A stretch of DNA of 54,504 bases from Allorhizocola rhizosphaerae (GTDB lineage: Bacteria; Actinomycetota; Actinomycetes; Mycobacteriales; Micromonosporaceae): positions 1 to 54,504 of the forward strand of contig NZ_QJUG01000022.1 of NCBI RefSeq assembly GCF_003426775.1. The letters are read 5' to 3'. Below, piece by piece: positions 15,973 to 24,552 of this stretch; position 1 is the stretch's first letter; each line of letters opens with the position of its first letter. Below the pieces are notes generated by a model, which saw nothing but the letters and a program-made list of their open reading frames with translations, had not been told where the DNA came from and ran no database searches. The translations under genes and the position numbers were made by a program.

Positions 15973-17466
15973 ATGACTTCCACATACCTCTCCACCAACC
16001 CCGCCAAACTCGACGACGTCGTTCTTGACGTATCGCTCTGCGCTCAGAGCGGGCTCAAAGCGGCGGCCGGCGAGGCCAAGCGGGCGCAGCGGGCGTGGGC
16101 CGACCTCCCGGCGCCGGTGCGTGGCCAGGTGATCGCCAACATCGGCGCGCTCGTGGAGGCCAACGCCGAGGCGCTGGCCGGGTTGGTGACGCGCGAGATC
16201 GGCAAGCCGATCGCCGAGGCGCGCGGCGAGGTGCAGGAGATCGTGGACACGTGCCGGTTCTTCCTGGGTGAGGGGCGCCGGCTCTACGGGCAGACCGTGC
16301 CTTCGGAGATGCCTGATAAACAACTGTTCACGTTCCGCGAGCCGATCGGGACCGCGATGGTCATCACGGCGGGCAATTTCCCGGTCGCTGTGCCCTCGTG
16401 GTACCTCGTGCCGGCGCTGCTGTGCGGAAACACCGTGGTGTGGAAGCCCGCGTTGTACGCGGCTGCGTCTGCCGAGGCGCTGGCGCAGTTGTTCGTGCGC
16501 GGTGGGCTGCCTGACGGGGTGCTCACGGTCGTGCACGCCGACGGGCCGACCACGTTTGCCGGGCTTTCCGCATGCTTGGAGGAGGGCCTGATCCAGAAGG
16601 TGGGCTTCACGGGCTCGACGGAGGTCGGGCGGGCCATCGGCGAGCTGTGCGGGCGGCACCTGCAAACCCCGTGCCTGGAGCTCGGCGGCAAGAACCCGAT
16701 GGTGGTCGCGCCCGACGCCGACCTCGACCTGGCCGTGGAGGGCGCGCTGTTCGCGGGCTTCGGCACGGCCGGGCAGCGGTGCACGTCGCTGGGCACGGCC
16801 ATCGTGCACGAGTCGATCCACGAGCCGTTCCTGGCCAAGCTGCGGTCCACTGTGGACCAGGCCCGGCTCGGTGATCCGACACAGGACGTGCTCTACGGGC
16901 CGTTGCTGGACGGCAAGTTCGCCGAGAGCTTCGAGAAATACCTGGGCTGGATCAAGGACTCGCATTCGGTACACGGTCCGGTCGGGCGGATCGGTGCGGG
17001 CAACCCACGGCCGGGGTTCGTCGGGGATCCGTCCGGTGGGCTGTTCTACCACCCGGTGATCGTCGATGGCGTGCGACCGGGAGACGAGCTGTTCGACCAC
17101 GAGACGTTCGGGCCCATCATCGGGGTGACCACGTACTGCACGCTGGACGAGGCCATCGAGCTGGCGAACGCGCCCGGGTACGGCCTGTCGAGCTCGATCT
17201 ACACGCGCGATCCGAAGCAGGTGTTCGCTTTCCGGCGCGGGATCAGCGCGGGCATGGTGAGCGTGAACAACTCGACGTCGGGTGCCGAGGCGCACCTGCC
17301 GTTCGGCGGCAACGGACGCTCGGGCAACGGCAGCCGGCAGTCGGGCATGTGGGTGCTCGACCAGTTCACCCGGTGGCAGGCGATGAACTGGGACTACTCG
17401 GGCCGCCTGCAGAAGGCCCAGATGGACACCGTCACCGTGCAGGCGGACCTCACCTATCGGCTGTAG
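15973..17466 (+). CDS. NAD(P)-dependent aldehyde dehydrogenase
   Basis: 497 residues from the ATG at 15973; an in-frame ATG at 15955 would add six. Standard ALDH features appear in order: substrate region AGNFPVAVPSWYLVPALLCGNTVVWKP, GFTGSTEVGR cofactor loop, the catalytic Glu in LELGGKNPMVV, and the nucleophile Cys in FGTAGQRCTSLGTA. The C-terminal LPFGGNGRSGNG is present. The subgroup resembles semialdehyde dehydrogenases of amino-acid breakdown, but I cannot assign the substrate. It faces the DUF6766-type gene tail to tail with a 3-bp gap. Confidence 0.9.
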   Translation: MTSTYLSTNPAKLDDVVLDVSLCAQSGLKAAAGEAKRAQRAWADLPAPVRGQVIANIGALVEANAEALAGLVTREIGKPIAEARGEVQEIVDTCRFFLGEGRRLYGQTVPSEMPDKQLFTFREPIGTAMVITAGNFPVAVPSWYLVPALLCGNTVVWKPALYAAASAEALAQLFVRGGLPDGVLTVVHADGPTTFAGLSACLEEGLIQKVGFTGSTEVGRAIGELCGRHLQTPCLELGGKNPMVVAPDADLDLAVEGALFAGFGTAGQRCTSLGTAIVHESIHEPFLAKLRSTVDQARLGDPTQDVLYGPLLDGKFAESFEKYLGWIKDSHSVHGPVGRIGAGNPRPGFVGDPSGGLFYHPVIVDGVRPGDELFDHETFGPIIGVTTYCTLDEAIELANAPGYGLSSSIYTRDPKQVFAFRRGISAGMVSVNNSTSGAEAHLPFGGNGRSGNGSRQSGMWVLDQFTRWQAMNWDYSGRLQKAQMDTVTVQADLTYRL

Positions 17467-17469
17467 ACA

Positions 17470-18129
17470 TCACTCGCCGGTGTGGGCGTGGGTCGCGGTG
17501 ACCGGTTTGGACTGCGACGAGCCATGCTGGCGCAGGAAGATGCTCAGCACGATGAGCGCCCCCACGGCGAGGAACTCCGACTGCCAGTTTTGCATGGACT
17601 GGAACCAGAATTCGGAGGTACCGAGAAACTCCCACACCGTGACCGGCGGTGCTCCGGCCTGCATGGCCTGCTGCTCGTTGTACTGCGCGGTCCCGGCGAG
17701 CAGGTGCCCGAGGAACGACAGGCCGAAGATGCCGAACAGCGCGATGGACAGGCTGTTGCGGTAGACCATCTGCCGGAGGTCCTTGGCCCGTGACCACTTC
17801 GGCGACCGGCTCGTGGCGTTTTCGGGGTAGTCCTTTTCGCGGTCCTTCTGGCGCAGCGGCTTGGACTCGGGCGACCCGCGCTGCACCAGCCACGCCGTGA
17901 GCAGCACATAGGAGCCCATCTGGAGGAACTCGGACTCCCAGTTCTCGAACATGGCCTCGCCGAAGTGGCCTGTGCCCAGATATTGCCAGTAGCCAATGGT
18001 CTCGCGGCCGCCCTGGACGAGCTCCTCATTGTGCACATGCCAGCCGAAGACGCTCTGCAGGACAAGGAAAACCACGAAGGCGGTCAACATGACGAGCGAG
18101 AGCCCGTTGAACCACAGCCAGCGACGCAT
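17470..18129 (-). CDS. DUF6766-like membrane protein
   Basis: 219 residues with four hydrophobic segments in two similar halves: each half carries a WEFLGT- or WQYLGT-type turn, then F.NW.SEF, as in MFENWESEFLQMGSYVLLTAWLVQRGS and SMQNWQSEFLAVGALIVLSIFLRQHGS. The internal repeat SEFLxxGxxxxLxxxLxQxGSxxSKP is obvious. This is a widely distributed uncharacterised actinobacterial and proteobacterial membrane family; no function can be given. Confidence 0.85.
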   Translation of the reverse strand: MRRWLWFNGLSLVMLTAFVVFLVLQSVFGWHVHNEELVQGGRETIGYWQYLGTGHFGEAMFENWESEFLQMGSYVLLTAWLVQRGSPESKPLRQKDREKDYPENATSRSPKWSRAKDLRQMVYRNSLSIALFGIFGLSFLGHLLAGTAQYNEQQAMQAGAPPVTVWEFLGTSEFWFQSMQNWQSEFLAVGALIVLSIFLRQHGSSQSKPVTATHAHTGE

Positions 18130-18159
18130 GCCTCATGATTCCCCCGAAAGCGCGACGCT

Positions 18160-18171
18160 CAAGCGCGCTTG
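18160..18171. repeat. 12-bp perfect palindrome in the cellulase upstream region
   Basis: CAAGCGCGCTTG is fully self-complementary and lies between the divergent starts of the DUF6766-type and GH12 genes, about 60 bp upstream of the cellulase -35. It may be a second regulator site; nothing else supports that. Confidence 0.3.
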
Positions 18172-18219
18172 CCGGAGCGTACTTGCCAAAGGGCCTTGAG
18201 CAACCAAAAGCACTGGTTG

Positions 18220-18249
18220 TTTACAAGCATGTTAATCGATGGCTATGGT
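18220..18249 (+). promoter_or_regulatory. Promoter of the GH12 cellulase gene
   Basis: TTTACA (18220-18225) and TATGGT (18244-18249) are spaced by 18 bp. Transcription would start near 18256, inside the CebR-like operator and about 60 nt before the ATG at 18318, which itself has AAGGAG (18308-18313) at a proper distance. Confidence 0.6.
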
Positions 18250-18254
18250 GTGTG

Positions 18255-18268
18255 TGGAAGCGCTCCCA
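18255..18268 (+). promoter_or_regulatory. CebR/CelR-type operator
   Basis: TGGAAGCGCTCCCA matches the known actinobacterial cellobiose-repressor box TGGGAGCGCTCCCA at 13 of 14 positions. It overlaps the predicted transcription start of a secreted cellulase, the classical arrangement for release by cellobiose. Confidence 0.85.
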
Positions 18269-18317
18269 CACATGTTGCACCCCCTCCCGAGTGGATCCTC
18301 CCTGCCCAAGGAGTGAC

Positions 18318-19697
18318 ATGCACACCAGGAAAAGACTCATGAGGGCGGCCGCCGCGACGCTGCTCGCGATCACCGCCACCGTCGTCGGCCTGCTCGCCGC
18401 CCAACCGGCGCAGGCCGTGGTCATCTGCGAGCAGTTCGGCACGACCGTCGCCGGCAGCTACATCATCCAGAACAACCGCTGGGGCACCAGCGCCACGCAG
18501 TGCATCAACACCACGAGCAACGGCTTCACCGTCACCCAGCAGGACGGCCAGGGCAACACCTCCGGCGCACCGGTGTCCTACCCGTCGATCTACCTGGGCT
18601 GCCACTACAGCAACTGCAGCCCGAACTCCCCGCTGCCCAAGCAGATCAGCACCATCGGCACGGCCAACAGTTCGATCGGCGTGAGCTACCCGTCGAGCGG
18701 CACGTTCAACGGCTCGTACGACATCTGGCTCAACGCCGACACCAACGTGTCGGGCGTGCAGGACACCGAGATCATGATCTGGCTCAACCGCCAGGGCAAC
18801 ATCCAGCCCATCGGCTCGCAAACCGGCACGGCGAACATCGCCGGGCGCGGCTGGCAGGTCTGGACCGGCAGCAACGGCCAGAACAACGTGGTGTCCTACC
18901 TGTTCACCGGCTCGGTCATCACGAGCTTCAGCTTCGACGTGATGGACTTCATCCGGGACACGTTCACCCGCGGCTCGCAATACGGCACCTCGGCCTGGTA
19001 CCTGACCAGCATCCAGGCCGGATTCGAGCCGTGGAGCGGCGGCGTCGGCCTCGCGGTCAACTCGTTCTCCGCGTCCGTCACCAACTCCGGCGGCACTCAG
19101 CCGCCCGGCACCCCCGGCACGCCGACCACGTCCAACGTGACGTCCAGCTCGGTCACGCTCAACTGGGCCGCCTCGTCCGGCACGGTCAACAGTTACCTGA
19201 TCGAGCGCGCGACCGGCGCCACGAGCACCAGCTTCACCCAGGTCGGCACGTCGTCGTCGCCGAGCTTTACCAACAGCGGCCTGGCCGCCAACACGACCTA
19301 CCGGTACCGCGTGCGCGCCCAGAACAACGCGGGAACCTCCGGCTACTCGGGCATCGTGAACGTCACCACCACGTCCGGTGGCGGCGGTGGCGGCTGCACC
19401 ACGACCGCCACGCCCAGCAGCCAGTGGAACAACGGTTACGTGATGAACGTGACCGTCACCAACACCGGCACCAGCACGCTCAACGGCTGGACGTCGACGG
19501 TGACGCTGCCGTCCGGGCACGCCCACACCGGCTCGTGGCCGACCGCCGCGACCGTCAGCGGCCAGACCCTGACCCAGCGCAACCAGAACTGGAACGGCTC
19601 GCTCGCGCCGGGTCAGTCCGCGACGTGGGGCTTCCAGGCCTCGCGCCCCAACGGAAGCACCCAGCTGCCGACGTCGTTCGGCTGCACAAGTCCATAG
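18318..19697 (+). CDS. Secreted endoglucanase, GH12-FN3-CBM2
   Basis: 459 residues with a Sec signal peptide ending near AQPAQA. The GH12 domain spans about residues 35-255; the predicted nucleophile Glu lies in DTEIMIWLN and the acid/base Glu in AGFEPWSGG. A Gly/Pro/Thr linker leads to an FN3 domain (about 265-350, TTSNVTSSSVTLNW) and a poly-Gly linker, then a CBM2 (about 360-459, GCTTTATPSSQWNNGY to TSFGCTSP) that should bind cellulose. GH12 enzymes cut beta-1,4-glucan or xyloglucan. Expression is predicted to be repressed by a CebR homologue through the operator upstream. Confidence 0.95.
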   Translation: MHTRKRLMRAAAATLLAITATVVGLLAAQPAQAVVICEQFGTTVAGSYIIQNNRWGTSATQCINTTSNGFTVTQQDGQGNTSGAPVSYPSIYLGCHYSNCSPNSPLPKQISTIGTANSSIGVSYPSSGTFNGSYDIWLNADTNVSGVQDTEIMIWLNRQGNIQPIGSQTGTANIAGRGWQVWTGSNGQNNVVSYLFTGSVITSFSFDVMDFIRDTFTRGSQYGTSAWYLTSIQAGFEPWSGGVGLAVNSFSASVTNSGGTQPPGTPGTPTTSNVTSSSVTLNWAASSGTVNSYLIERATGATSTSFTQVGTSSSPSFTNSGLAANTTYRYRVRAQNNAGTSGYSGIVNVTTTSGGGGGGCTTTATPSSQWNNGYVMNVTVTNTGTSTLNGWTSTVTLPSGHAHTGSWPTAATVSGQTLTQRNQNWNGSLAPGQSATWGFQASRPNGSTQLPTSFGCTSP

Positions 19698-19699
19698 GA

Positions 19700-20821
19700 C
19701 TAAACAGTTTTGATGACCGACCGCAGGCCGGGCACCGCGATCTCGTGGGCCCGCCTGCGGGCCGGCCAGTCCAGCGCGACCAGCCGCTCGCCGAGGGCCG
19801 TCCACAGTAGACCGTCGGCACCGGATGCGAGGCCCGACAGCGGCGCGTCCAACTGCCAGTCCGCCGACAGGTCCGTCAGGCGTGCCCCGGCCCCGACCAG
19901 CAGTGGATAGCCGTGCGCGAACGCGTCGCCCGCCGAACCGGTGAACCGCTTGACGGACAACAGGTGCAGCCCTTCCAGGTCGATCTCGGCGACGGCTCCC
20001 GCGGCCGCGTTCACGGCGCACAGGTTGTTGCTCAACGCGAGCGCGTGCGCCTCGATCGGGGACTCGCCGAACGGGCTCGGCAGATCGATGCACATCGCCC
20101 AGCCCTCGGCCAGATGCAGCGCGTGGATGAAGGCGTGAATCCCGGGCGCGTCCGGCCGCACCCCGAGCAGCTGACCGGTGTGCTGGTGGTCGCCGCCGTG
20201 GGCGTAGAGGCTGAACAGGATGCCGCGCCGCGCGTCCCAGACCGCCTGCCGATAGTGGCCCCGCATGATTTCCTCGGCCTCGGCCGGTACCACACCTTTG
20301 CCTCTGATATTCAATCGTTGCAGCTCGCCGGTCCGCAGATCCAGCAGGCGCACGCGATACGAGTCGGGCTGGTGGTCGAGCACGTAAAGCTTGCTGCCGT
20401 CGGGGGAGAACGCCTCCGGCTCGATGTCGCCCGGCACGTCGAAGGCCCGATCCAGGCCCGCCACATGGATTTTCGTGGCCTTGCCGGTCCGGCGCACCAG
20501 GGCCACGCGCTCGCCAACCATCGCGGACGGCTTCCACTCGCCCTCCACCTTGGACAGAGCGGAGCGTTCGTGCGAGGCGAGGCTCCAGATCGACAGCTGC
20601 GAATCGCGCAGCACCGCCAGCCCACCGTGGTCCACCGGAAGCACCGCCGGGCCCGGCTCGATCACCCACTTGCCGGTGCCCGCATCGACCACGCCCATGC
20701 CGTTGGCGTGTTTGACCAAAACCTTTTCCTTGGGGGTACCGGGTGAAGCCACCGGTTTGCACGCGGCCAGCACACCAAGCCCGACCGCCCCCGCCAGCAC
20801 CTGCCGTCTCGTCGTCGTCAT
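19700..20821 (-). CDS. Beta-propeller-like lipoprotein
   Basis: 373 residues from the ATG at 20819-20821. The leader TTRRQVLAGAVGLGVLAACK has a twin-arginine-like start and a lipobox (LAAC), so a lipidated surface protein is expected. The body has repeated blades of the kind DGGLAVLRDSQLSIWSL, AFSPDGSKLYVLDH and GLASGADGLLWTALGERLVALDW, consistent with a WD40/YVTN-like propeller. No enzyme motif is visible. It faces the cellulase gene tail to tail with two bases between the stops. Confidence 0.8.
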   Translation of the reverse strand: MTTTRRQVLAGAVGLGVLAACKPVASPGTPKEKVLVKHANGMGVVDAGTGKWVIEPGPAVLPVDHGGLAVLRDSQLSIWSLASHERSALSKVEGEWKPSAMVGERVALVRRTGKATKIHVAGLDRAFDVPGDIEPEAFSPDGSKLYVLDHQPDSYRVRLLDLRTGELQRLNIRGKGVVPAEAEEIMRGHYRQAVWDARRGILFSLYAHGGDHQHTGQLLGVRPDAPGIHAFIHALHLAEGWAMCIDLPSPFGESPIEAHALALSNNLCAVNAAAGAVAEIDLEGLHLLSVKRFTGSAGDAFAHGYPLLVGAGARLTDLSADWQLDAPLSGLASGADGLLWTALGERLVALDWPARRRAHEIAVPGLRSVIKTV

Positions 20822-20912
20822 GCCCAGCACGAGTCACGCCGCGCCATCCCGGTTCCATCCGCCGCATGGGAGGGCGGCGGCGCCCTCCCATGCGCCTCTC
20901 GCTGTGGGAAGC

Positions 20913-21704
20913 TCAGCCGCGGAGGGCGGCCTCGACGATGCCGGCGTAGCCGACCTGGCCGTTGCGGTTGGGGTGGTAGGACTCGCCGATGGGCCACGAC
21001 GTGCCGTTGATCCACTCGACGTCGTCGCAGACGGCGTGCCCGCTGTAGGCCGGGCGGGCATCCACGAACAGGATCCCGTTGGCCAGCGCGCGAGCCTTGG
21101 TCGTCTCGGCGAGCAGGTTCGCCGCGGAATTGAGCCGGGACTGCTCCCCGGGCGAGATGCGCGCGATCGCGTTGCACTCCTCGCCGTTGAACAGGCGCGG
21201 GTACCCGACGGCGGCGATGCGGGCGTTGGGTGCCCGGCCCTTGATGGTCGAGTAGAGCTGGTTCAGTTGGCCGGGAAGCGTGTTGCGGATGTAGTTCTCG
21301 GCCGCGTCGATCTCGTTCCAGCACGTGTAGGGCCACGGCTTCGCGCACTGGATGATCACCGAGGTCCAGCCCAGGTCGTTGCCGCCCGCGCTGACCGTGA
21401 CATAGGCCGTGCCCGCGTTGAGGCTGCCCAACTGTCCACTGAGGATGCCCGGGATCTTCGCGCCCGAGCACGCGGCGAAGGTGAGCGCGGCGCCGAGGCG
21501 AGCGGCGTCGATCACCGGGTAGGCGTGCGGTGAGCGTTGGCAGCCACCGCTGTCGGAGTAGTACTCCCGGGTGCCGACGCCGGAAGAGTAGGAATCGCCA
21601 AGGGCCGTGTAGGCGGGGGCGGCTGCCTTGACCGGGCTGCTCAGGCCGAAGGTGACGACCATCGCTAGCACGGCGGGCCAGGCGATGCGGCGATAGACGG
21701 ACAT
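20913..21704 (-). CDS. Secreted SGNH/GDSL hydrolase
   Basis: 263 residues from the ATG at 21702-21704 (GGAG lies nine bases upstream); a start five codons earlier (21719) is possible. A signal peptide ends near SSPVKAAA. The SGNH blocks are all present: block I GDSYSSG, a Gly in block II (FAACSGA), block III GGND and block V ESYHPN, giving the Ser-His-Asp triad. Three cysteine pairs resemble Streptomyces extracellular lipases of this family. The preferred ester is not known. Confidence 0.92.
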   Translation of the reverse strand: MSVYRRIAWPAVLAMVVTFGLSSPVKAAAPAYTALGDSYSSGVGTREYYSDSGGCQRSPHAYPVIDAARLGAALTFAACSGAKIPGILSGQLGSLNAGTAYVTVSAGGNDLGWTSVIIQCAKPWPYTCWNEIDAAENYIRNTLPGQLNQLYSTIKGRAPNARIAAVGYPRLFNGEECNAIARISPGEQSRLNSAANLLAETTKARALANGILFVDARPAYSGHAVCDDVEWINGTSWPIGESYHPNRNGQVGYAGIVEAALRG

Positions 21705-21798
21705 GGCGGGGGTCTCCATTCCATCGATGTTGATTTGTGTCCGATCAGGATGAGAGAGATCAGGTCATCTGTCAATACACCTCCCACCTGGGGTCTAC

Positions 21799-22785
21799 AT
21801 GCGACATGATCTGTACGTGGTGCCCTTATTCCGGCCGATGCTCGCGACCCTCGGGAAGCTCCCGACCGGGCCGCGGTGGAGCTTCGAGTTCAAATGGGAC
21901 GGTGTGCGCGCGATCGTCGGCGTCACGCCCGACTCCGTGCGCGCCATGTCGCGCAACGACATCGACATCACGCCCAGCTATCCGGAACTGCTGGGCCTGC
22001 CGGCGCAGCTGGGCAAGCGCCAGGTCGTGCTCGACGGGGAGCTGGTGACCCTGGACAAACGCGGCGCCCCGTCTTTTGGGTTGCTGCAGCAGCGCATGCA
22101 CGTGCGCAGGCCCGATCCTTCGCTGGTGGCGCGGTTTCCCGTGCTGTATTACGTGTTCGATCTGCTGTGGATGGACGGGGAGACGCTCACCGGGTGGTCC
22201 TACGCGCGCCGGCGCGCGGCCCTGGAAAAGCTGCGCCTGCGCGGGACGTCACCGATGTCCGTGCCGCCGCGCTTCCCCGGGCCGGGGCAGGACGTGCTCG
22301 AAGCGGCCGGGGCCAACGGGCTCGAAGGGGTGATCGCCAAGTCCACCGAGTCCGTATATGAGCCGGGCCGGCGGTCGCTCGCCTGGATCAAGACGCCGTT
22401 CAATCAGACACAGGAGGTCATCGTCGTCGGGTGGAAGGCGGGGGCCGGGCGACGCGAAGGGATGATCGGCTCGCTGTTGCTGGCGGCGTACAACGAAAAG
22501 GGAAAGCTGGATTTCCTCGGGCACGTCGGCACCGGGTTCACCGATGCCGCACTGGTCGACCTGAGCAAGCGGCTCGCGCCGCTCAAGCGGGCAACGTCCC
22601 CTGTGGACGGTGCGGAGGTGCCGCGGGAGCACGCCCGCCACGCCAACTGGGTGCGGCCGGTGCTCGTCGGGGAGGTCGAGTTCCGCAGTTGGACGCCGGA
22701 CGGCCGGATTCGCCACGCGGCGTGGCGAGGCGTGCGCATGGACAAGAACCCCAAGGAGGTCCTGCGACCCTCGCTACCGTTGTGA
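21799..22785 (+). CDS. ATP-dependent DNA ligase (LigC/LigD-ligase type)
   Basis: 328 residues. The adenylation motif EFKWDGVRAI holds the nucleophilic lysine in KxDG; VVLDGELVTLD (motif III), FDLLWMDG, GLEGVIAKS (motif IV), WIKTP (motif V) and an OB-fold C-terminus follow. There is no polymerase or nuclease domain, so it is a stand-alone ligase of the kind used with Ku in bacterial end joining or in short-patch repair. No ku gene is in the window. The following WYL regulator starts one base after its stop. Confidence 0.93.
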   Translation: MRHDLYVVPLFRPMLATLGKLPTGPRWSFEFKWDGVRAIVGVTPDSVRAMSRNDIDITPSYPELLGLPAQLGKRQVVLDGELVTLDKRGAPSFGLLQQRMHVRRPDPSLVARFPVLYYVFDLLWMDGETLTGWSYARRRAALEKLRLRGTSPMSVPPRFPGPGQDVLEAAGANGLEGVIAKSTESVYEPGRRSLAWIKTPFNQTQEVIVVGWKAGAGRREGMIGSLLLAAYNEKGKLDFLGHVGTGFTDAALVDLSKRLAPLKRATSPVDGAEVPREHARHANWVRPVLVGEVEFRSWTPDGRIRHAAWRGVRMDKNPKEVLRPSLPL

Positions 22786-22786
22786 C

Positions 22787-23764
22787 GTGCGAGCTTCGCG
22801 GATGTTGAGCCTGCTTTTGCATCTGCAGGTACGAGGCCAGCTCAGCGCCGGCGAACTGGCGCGGTTGCTGGAGGTCAGCGAGCGTACGGTGCAGCGCGAT
22901 GTCGAGGCACTGGTGGCGTCGGGCGTGCCGGTGCGCACCGTGCGTGGCCCCGCTGGTGGATACCGGCTCGCCGGCGGCTATCGCACGCGCCTGACCGGTG
23001 TCGGGCTCGACGAAGCGGGGGCGCTGGCGTTCCTCGGGCTCGCCGGTCCGGCGCAGCAGCTCGGGCTCGGCGAGATGCTCGAAGGCGCGCGGATGAAGGT
23101 GTGGGCGGGCCTGACCGGCGAGGCGCGGGAGCGGGCCGGGCGCACGGTCGAGCGGTTCCACCTCGACCCGGTGCGGTGGTATGGCACAGCCGAGCCGGTG
23201 CCGTGCCTGACCGAGCTCGCCGGCGCGGTGTGGCGCGATCGACGGATACGTATGCGCTATGTGCGCGGCGGGCGGGCCGTGGAGCGGGAGGTGGACCCGC
23301 TGGGGCTCGTGCTCGCGGGCGGCGAGTGGTATCTGGTGGCCCTGCGGGACGCGGACAGGCGCACCTATCGGGTGTCCCGGATCGCGGCCGTGGAGGCGCT
23401 GGACGAGCCGGTGTCCCGCCCGCCGGGGTTCGACCTCGCGCAGTCGTGGGCCGATGCGCGGCGGGAGTTCGAGGACGAGCGGGCGCGGGCGGTGGAGGTC
23501 ACCATGCGCGTGGCGGCGCGGGCGCTGCCGCGGCTGCGGCGGCTGGTGCCGGTGCACGGGCAGGACCGCATCCCGCTGACGGCCACGGGGATGGTTGAGC
23601 TGACCGTCCCGTTCGACGACGACTACTGGGCGCTGGTGTCGGTGCTCAGCCTGGGCTCGGCCGTCGAGGTGCTCCGCCCGGCAGGGCTGCGACGGCGTGT
23701 GGCCGGCGAGGTTCGCGCGGCCGCCAGGCGGTACACCTTGAAATCTGCAGTGACGGAGATATAA
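22787..23764 (+). CDS. HTH-WYL transcriptional regulator
   Basis: 325 residues from the GTG at 22787, one base after the ligase stop. The N-terminal winged helix (LLLHLQVRGQLSAGELARLLEVSERTVQRDVEALVASGVPV) is the HTH_11 type. The WYL domain covers about residues 140-215 (RIRMRYVRGGRAVEREVDPLGLVLAGGEWYLVAL) and a WCX extension ends the protein. Such regulators often respond to nucleic-acid ligands and regulate DNA damage or defence functions, which fits the cotranscribed DNA ligase. Its end overlaps a strong promoter for the next transcript. Confidence 0.92.
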   Translation: MRASRMLSLLLHLQVRGQLSAGELARLLEVSERTVQRDVEALVASGVPVRTVRGPAGGYRLAGGYRTRLTGVGLDEAGALAFLGLAGPAQQLGLGEMLEGARMKVWAGLTGEARERAGRTVERFHLDPVRWYGTAEPVPCLTELAGAVWRDRRIRMRYVRGGRAVEREVDPLGLVLAGGEWYLVALRDADRRTYRVSRIAAVEALDEPVSRPPGFDLAQSWADARREFEDERARAVEVTMRVAARALPRLRRLVPVHGQDRIPLTATGMVELTVPFDDDYWALVSVLSLGSAVEVLRPAGLRRRVAGEVRAAARRYTLKSAVTEI

Positions 23765-23776
23765 TTTCTGCAGTGA
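23738..23776 (+). promoter_or_regulatory. Strong promoter with flanking direct repeats, hsp20 leader
   Basis: TTGAAA (23738-23743), 16 bp, then a consensus TATAAT (23760-23765) that overlaps the WYL stop codon. Identical direct repeats TCTGCAGTGA lie at 23744-23753 (between the boxes) and 23767-23776 (just after the -10), 23 bp apart, a likely operator. Transcription would start near 23772 and give the hsp20 mRNA a leader of about 270 nt. Confidence 0.6.
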
Positions 23777-23826
23777 GTGGGTCACGGTTGCCAGGCATAT
23801 TCTCGGCCGCAAGGGGGTGATCGCGC

Positions 23827-23925
23827 ATGGGTTTGCTGGTTCCGTCCCACTATCACCGGCGCCGCCGCCATCCGGCGTTCCTCAGCCGGCCACCTTCGCG
23901 GCGCGACCGCCGGCGTGCGCCATAG
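23827..23925 (+). CDS. Possible 32-residue leader peptide
   Basis: An ATG follows AAGGGGGTGA by about six bases and opens a 32-codon frame rich in Arg, His and Pro (VPSHYHRRRRHPAF near the start). It ends inside the first 19-bp repeat. It lies in the predicted long leader of hsp20. It may be a regulatory leader ORF or chance; codon use gives weak support only. Confidence 0.3.
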   Translation: MGLLVPSHYHRRRRHPAFLSRPPSRRDRRRAP

Positions 23926-23990
23926 CGCGGACCACGCGCCATAGCGCGGACCACGCGCCATAGCGCGGACCACGCGCCATAGCGCGGACC
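23917..23990. repeat. Four tandem copies of a 19-bp unit
   Basis: The unit GCGCCATAGCGCGGACCAC occurs at 23917, 23936, 23955 and, lacking the last two bases, at 23974. Each copy contains GCGC-CATA-GCGC, able to form a small hairpin. The array lies 56 bp before the hsp20 start codon, inside its predicted leader. Confidence 0.95.
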
Positions 23991-24045
23991 GTAAGACCCG
24001 ATCAGCAGCTGACGTGTTGTGCAAACTTTGGGAGGTGTGTTGGTT

Positions 24046-24537
24046 ATGCTGCTGCGTTTCGATCCGTTCCGTGACTTCGACCGGCTCACCAACGAGGTGT
24101 TCGGCGCCGCCCGCACCCCGGCCCTGATGCCGATGGACTGCCTGCGCACGGCCGAGCAGGTGATCGTCCGGTTCGACCTGCCGGGCATGGACGCCGACTC
24201 GCTTGAGGTCACGGCGGAAAACCAGACCCTGACCGTCAAGGCCGAGCGGACCCGCAAAGACCCGGAGGGCGTGACCTATCTGGTGTCCGAGCGGCCGTCG
24301 GGCAGTTACAGCCGCCAGCTCGTGCTGGGCGACGGGCTCAACACCGACGACATCAAGGCCGAATATCGCGATGGCGTGCTGACGCTGAAGATCCCCGTGG
24401 CCGAGCGGGCCAAGACCCGCCGCATCGAGATCACGCGAGGCGCCGGCCAGGGCGCGATCGACAGCCACGAGGGGCACAAGATGATCTCGGGTGAGAGCAC
24501 GGCCGACGAGCTCAAGCCGGTTGGCGTCGGCACCTGA
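24046..24537 (+). CDS. hsp20: Hsp20/alpha-crystallin small heat-shock protein
   Basis: 163 residues from the ATG at 24046 (GGGAGG lies about ten bases upstream; a GTG and TTG in between are closer to it). The N-terminal LLRFDPFRDFDRLTNEVFG is typical for actinobacterial Hsp20. The alpha-crystallin domain spans about 25-125 (VIVRFDLPGMDADSLEVTAENQTLTVKAER, FSRQLVLGD-type strand, YRDGVLTLKIPVAE). It binds unfolded proteins without ATP. A hairpin terminator and a MerR/HspR-like gene follow, suggesting a stress unit. Confidence 0.95.
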   Translation: MLLRFDPFRDFDRLTNEVFGAARTPALMPMDCLRTAEQVIVRFDLPGMDADSLEVTAENQTLTVKAERTRKDPEGVTYLVSERPSGSYSRQLVLGDGLNTDDIKAEYRDGVLTLKIPVAERAKTRRIEITRGAGQGAIDSHEGHKMISGESTADELKPVGVGT

Positions 24538-24552
24538 TTCGGATCGATACCA

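Noticed and set aside
18243-20891. Very long open frame of 882 codons on the minus strand
   Set aside because: It is antisense to the GH12 cellulase and partly in another frame of the lipoprotein; the translation is Arg/Gly/Ala-rich without domains. It results from high GC.
21730-21785. Minus-strand TTGACA at about 21763-21768 as the SGNH gene promoter
   Set aside because: The -35 is perfect but the expected -10 (CATCCT) is poor, so I did not list it as a promoter.
23917-23990. Tandem 19-bp repeats as a CRISPR array
   Set aside because: The copies are contiguous without spacers, too short, and no cas genes are present.
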